NCBI GenBank assembly: GCA_028717405.1 | Contig: JAQUNY010000070.1 | Coordinates: 1-7,775 of the forward strand | Direction: 5' to 3' | Length of the DNA: 7,775 nucleotides | From: Eubacteriales bacterium | GTDB lineage: Bacteria > Bacillota > Clostridia > JAQUNY01 | Part shown: positions 6,059 to 7,775 of the stretch, in pieces | Numbering within the stretch: position 1 is the first letter of the stretch | How the letters are laid out: each line of letters begins with the position of its first letter | Made by a program: the position numbers and the translations under genes | Notes under the pieces: generated by a model | Told to the model about the DNA's origin: nothing | Database searches by the model: none | Seen by the model: the letters and a program-made list of their open reading frames with translations, nothing else

Positions 6059-6232
6059 ATGATTAAACGGGACCGGAAAATATTAATTATTGGCAACAGG
6101 CTTACAATGGAAAGGAAACTACCGATAAAAGAAGATGATTTAAACTGTAAAGTTACGTACAAAATGCTGCTGAGATTTTTCATACCTTTGGTTACAACTC
6201 CATTGATAATTACGTCTACACATACAATATAA
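6059..6232 (+). pseudogene. frameshifted N-terminal relic of a MATE-like membrane transporter
   Basis: An open frame of 57 codons runs from ATG 6059 (or ATG 6107) to TAA 6230-6232. After a charged N-terminus it encodes 'TYKMLLRFFIPLVTTPLIIT' then 'STHTI'. This resembles the first transmembrane helix of MATE or flippase-like transporters, where 'Y...L.FF.PL......L...SH.IIN.GL.R' is common. At the stop, restoring one A (ACA ATA ATA AAT AAA GGC TTA) would read 'THTIINKGLQR' and continue to TGA 6298-6300, so a single-base deletion looks responsible. Beyond 'GLQR' the likeness fades and the rest of a roughly 430-450-residue transporter is absent. No good Shine-Dalgarno precedes either ATG. The family assignment is by pattern only. 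Confidence 0.42.
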
Positions 6233-6313
6233 ATAAAGGCTTACAGAGGCAGCAGAAAGAACTTTACCCCAGAGCAGACTGCAGGGAATATATAATTTGA
6301 GGAGAGTAAGCAG

Positions 6314-7363
6314 ATGAATAATTTTGCAGATGTTCATGTTCATATGACGGATATTAATTTTAATAAATGTCAAACTTTTTTGGATGAGATAGCAGGCCGG
6401 GGAATCACTAATGTAGCGCTTCAATCGCTTACTTACAGGTCAATAGTGTATAATCTCTCTCTTTTATATTGGAAAGAAAACTATAAAAACATGGAGGTTG
6501 CTGTTTTCGGTATGATCCACAACAATGATATCTATAAAGATATTTCTTTTGAGTTTCAGGCGAAGGCTTTAGTGGATATGGGATGTGATGGCATTAAATT
6601 TATGTATTCACCTGATACCAGAAAAAAACTGGGGCATGCTATTTGCGATCTCAGATACGATAAAATGTTTACTTATTTAGAAGAAAACAATATTCCCATC
6701 CTTATTCATGTAAACGATCCGGAGAAGTTTTGGGAGAAGAGAGAAATGACCGAATATGAAAAATCACGTGGGTGGGGATATTTTGATGGGACATATCTTT
6801 CTAAGCAGGAAATTTATGAAGAGGCCTTTGCCATGCTTAATAAGCACCCTAAGCTGAGAGTAACCTTTGCTCATTTTTTCTTTCTATCCTGCTTTATAGA
6901 AGAGGCTGAGCGTGTAATGGAAACTTATCCGAATGTGAATTTTGATCTGGCGCCAGGAGTGGAGATGTTTTTGGGTTTTTCTGATCAAATAGACGTATGG
7001 CAGGAGTTTTTCGAAAAATATTCGGATAGAATTTTATTTGGAACAGATTGTAATAATACCAAGAATTTTAATCCTTATATTTATCAGCTGGTCCGCATGG
7101 CAATTTCACATGATAAAACCGAGTTTAAAATGCCTTGTTACGGAGGGCATATTATAAAAGGCCTTGATCTTAGTGAAAATGCATTGGACAAAATTTGTTA
7201 TAAAAATTATATCCGATTTGTGGGTACTCCCAAAGCTGTTAATATGGATATGGTTTTAATTGCTGCAAAGAAAATTCTGGGGGATATTCAATTATTAGAA
7301 GAAGAGCAAGCTGCAGAGGTTGAAGCTTGGGCAAAGGAACTGATTGATAGATGTATAGGGTAG
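6314..7363 (+). CDS. metal-dependent hydrolase, amidohydrolase 2 family (TIM barrel)
   Basis: 349 residues. GAGGAG (6299-6304) lies nine bases before ATG 6314. The protein fits the PF04909/COG2159 family of cytosolic TIM-barrel enzymes that use a divalent metal to hydrolyse or decarboxylate small substrates. Metal-site candidates in order: 'ADVHVH' with His8 and His10 on strand 1, 'DGIKF' with Lys95, 'ILIHVND' with His132, 'VTFAHFFF' with His187, and 'LFGTDCN' with Asp245. Length and motif spacing suit a complete enzyme. An acidic segment after His132 ('PEKFWEKREMTEYEKSRGW') may shape the substrate pocket. A C-terminal helical tail (about 315-349) is rich in Glu/Ala. The substrate cannot be told from sequence and no pathway partner adjoins it. 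There is no signal peptide. Confidence 0.88.
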   Translation: MNNFADVHVHMTDINFNKCQTFLDEIAGRGITNVALQSLTYRSIVYNLSLLYWKENYKNMEVAVFGMIHNNDIYKDISFEFQAKALVDMGCDGIKFMYSPDTRKKLGHAICDLRYDKMFTYLEENNIPILIHVNDPEKFWEKREMTEYEKSRGWGYFDGTYLSKQEIYEEAFAMLNKHPKLRVTFAHFFFLSCFIEEAERVMETYPNVNFDLAPGVEMFLGFSDQIDVWQEFFEKYSDRILFGTDCNNTKNFNPYIYQLVRMAISHDKTEFKMPCYGGHIIKGLDLSENALDKICYKNYIRFVGTPKAVNMDMVLIAAKKILGDIQLLEEEQAAEVEAWAKELIDRCIG

Positions 7364-7398
7364 AAGACCAGGCATATCTTCCAACTTTTCAATAGTCA

Positions 7399-7427
7399 AG
7401 TAATTTTGGTTGAAAGTAATTTTGGTT
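7399..7427. repeat. 13-bp direct repeat, two copies, 16-bp period
   Basis: AGTAATTTTGGTT occurs at 7399-7411 and 7415-7427, separated by GAA. It lies about 35 bases after the amidohydrolase stop. Its meaning is unknown; a local duplication is the simplest reading. Confidence 0.5.
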
Positions 7428-7498
7428 AACTGTCTATCTACTCATTCACAAAAGCCGTACTCAACTGCTACATACACGGATGAAAGGAAATAATTATT

Positions 7499-7631
7499 AT
7501 GTCACAGTATGAAAAACCTGATTGGATTAGGATATTGTGATATTGAGTGTTTCTATTATCATGGATTCAGGGTTCCTGTTAAAGGATATATTGTCCCGAA
7601 AGGAATGATTATTCAAGCAATTAAGAGATAA
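7499..7631 (+). pseudogene. possible short or frameshifted gene, unidentified
   Basis: AAAGGA (7483-7488) lies ten bases before ATG 7499, which opens 'MSQYEKPDWIRIL' and stops at TGA 7538-7540. In the next frame a 40-codon reading from ATG 7509 to TAA 7631 gives 'MKNLIGLGYCDIECF' followed by 'YYHGFRVPVKGYIVPKGMII' and 'QAIKR'. Skipping T7538 would join the two into one 43-residue product with the good ribosome binding site. I recognise no family. It could be a small gene with a one-base insertion, a relic, or chance; the third frame is also partly open here. Confidence 0.2.
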
Positions 7632-7775
7632 TCAGGATATACGCAGTGACTGGGGCCCGAATCCTCGCTTCTCCGCTTAGCTGAAAGTGATAGGATTGTA
7701 TCAACTTATAGGAGTGCAGGATAGATGAAAAATTATTTGCACCAGATTGAACTGCCTTAGTGAACCGAACCGGCA

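Larger units (their letters stand above)
5814..6313. other. 500-bp divergent intergenic region
   Basis: It contains the AlbA_2 promoter with two dyads, the 12-bp tandem repeat, and the transporter relic. At 6017-6044 CCGG-N8-CCGG nested inside ACT/AGT may form a small hairpin. A possible plus-strand promoter for the amidohydrolase is TTGATA (6203-6208) with TATAAA (6228-6233), 19 bases apart and weak. TATAAT at 6291-6296 is too close to the ribosome binding site to serve a leader-bearing transcript. Confidence 0.4.
7364..7775. other. right-end region without an intact recognisable gene
   Basis: It holds the 13-bp direct repeat, overlapping short open frames at 7499-7631, and an 11-codon frame at 7724-7759 after a GGAG-containing stretch. 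The last 40 bases may begin a group II intron domain V (reported as a finding). No strong terminator follows the amidohydrolase: GAAGA (7363-7367) and TCTTC (7377-7381) pair only weakly and lack a clean T-run. Confidence 0.4.

Noticed and set aside
6291..6296. TATAAT as the amidohydrolase -10 box
   Set aside because: Transcription would start within the ribosome binding site, so it cannot drive the Shine-Dalgarno-led gene; no -35 box at proper distance.
1..7775. CRISPR array, tRNA, rRNA or riboswitch
   Set aside because: No regularly spaced repeats, no cloverleaf-like or rRNA-like sequence and no known aptamer core was seen on either strand by eye.

Overview
The window looks like an accessory or intergenic-rich stretch of a low-GC Gram-positive chromosome, most likely a Clostridia-type Firmicute. 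The reasons are AT-rich spacers, strong purine-rich ribosome binding sites (AGGAG, GGAGG, AGGGAG) 7-10 bases before starts, AT-biased codons, and the protein families present. This placement is inference from style and gene content; no rRNA, tRNA or housekeeping marker is present to confirm it.

Layout. 1-816 (minus) is the N-terminal part of an exported carbohydrate-binding-module-like protein that runs off the left edge; its start lies behind a 29-base hairpin that separates it from its Shine-Dalgarno. 866-985 holds a short relic of a tyrosine recombinase (minus). 986-1906 (minus) is a complete ribokinase gene with its own promoter and a candidate operator. 2225-3070 holds two decayed ATPase (AAA_14/DUF4143 type) genes in opposite orientations that meet near 2940, both lacking the ATPase half. 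3149-4255 (plus) is an intact two-domain protein, DUF6933 fused to a plasmid pRiA4b ORF-3 domain. 4482-5813 (minus) is a COG2865-type regulator (AlbA_2 / Schlafen-like domain, GHKL-like ATPase region, winged helix); its promoter is overlain by a near-perfect dyad, with a second dyad using the same half-site just upstream. 6059-6232 (plus) is a frameshifted N-terminal relic of a MATE-like membrane transporter. 6314-7363 (plus) is an intact metal-dependent amidohydrolase (Amidohydrolase_2). 7364-7775 has no intact gene that I can support; it contains a 16-base-period tandem repeat, overlapping short open frames, and at the right edge a stretch that may be the start of a group II intron domain V.

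How the genes relate. The five recognisable intact or edge-truncated genes look like independent single-gene transcription units and do not form a pathway. They are separated by at least four gene relics (integrase, two ATPases, transporter), so the locus looks like a site of repeated gene gain and decay. The most notable signals are the putatively autoregulated AlbA_2 regulator, the hairpin-bridged start site, and the DUF6933-pRiA4b ORF-3 fusion. I found no convincing evidence of a new multi-gene system.
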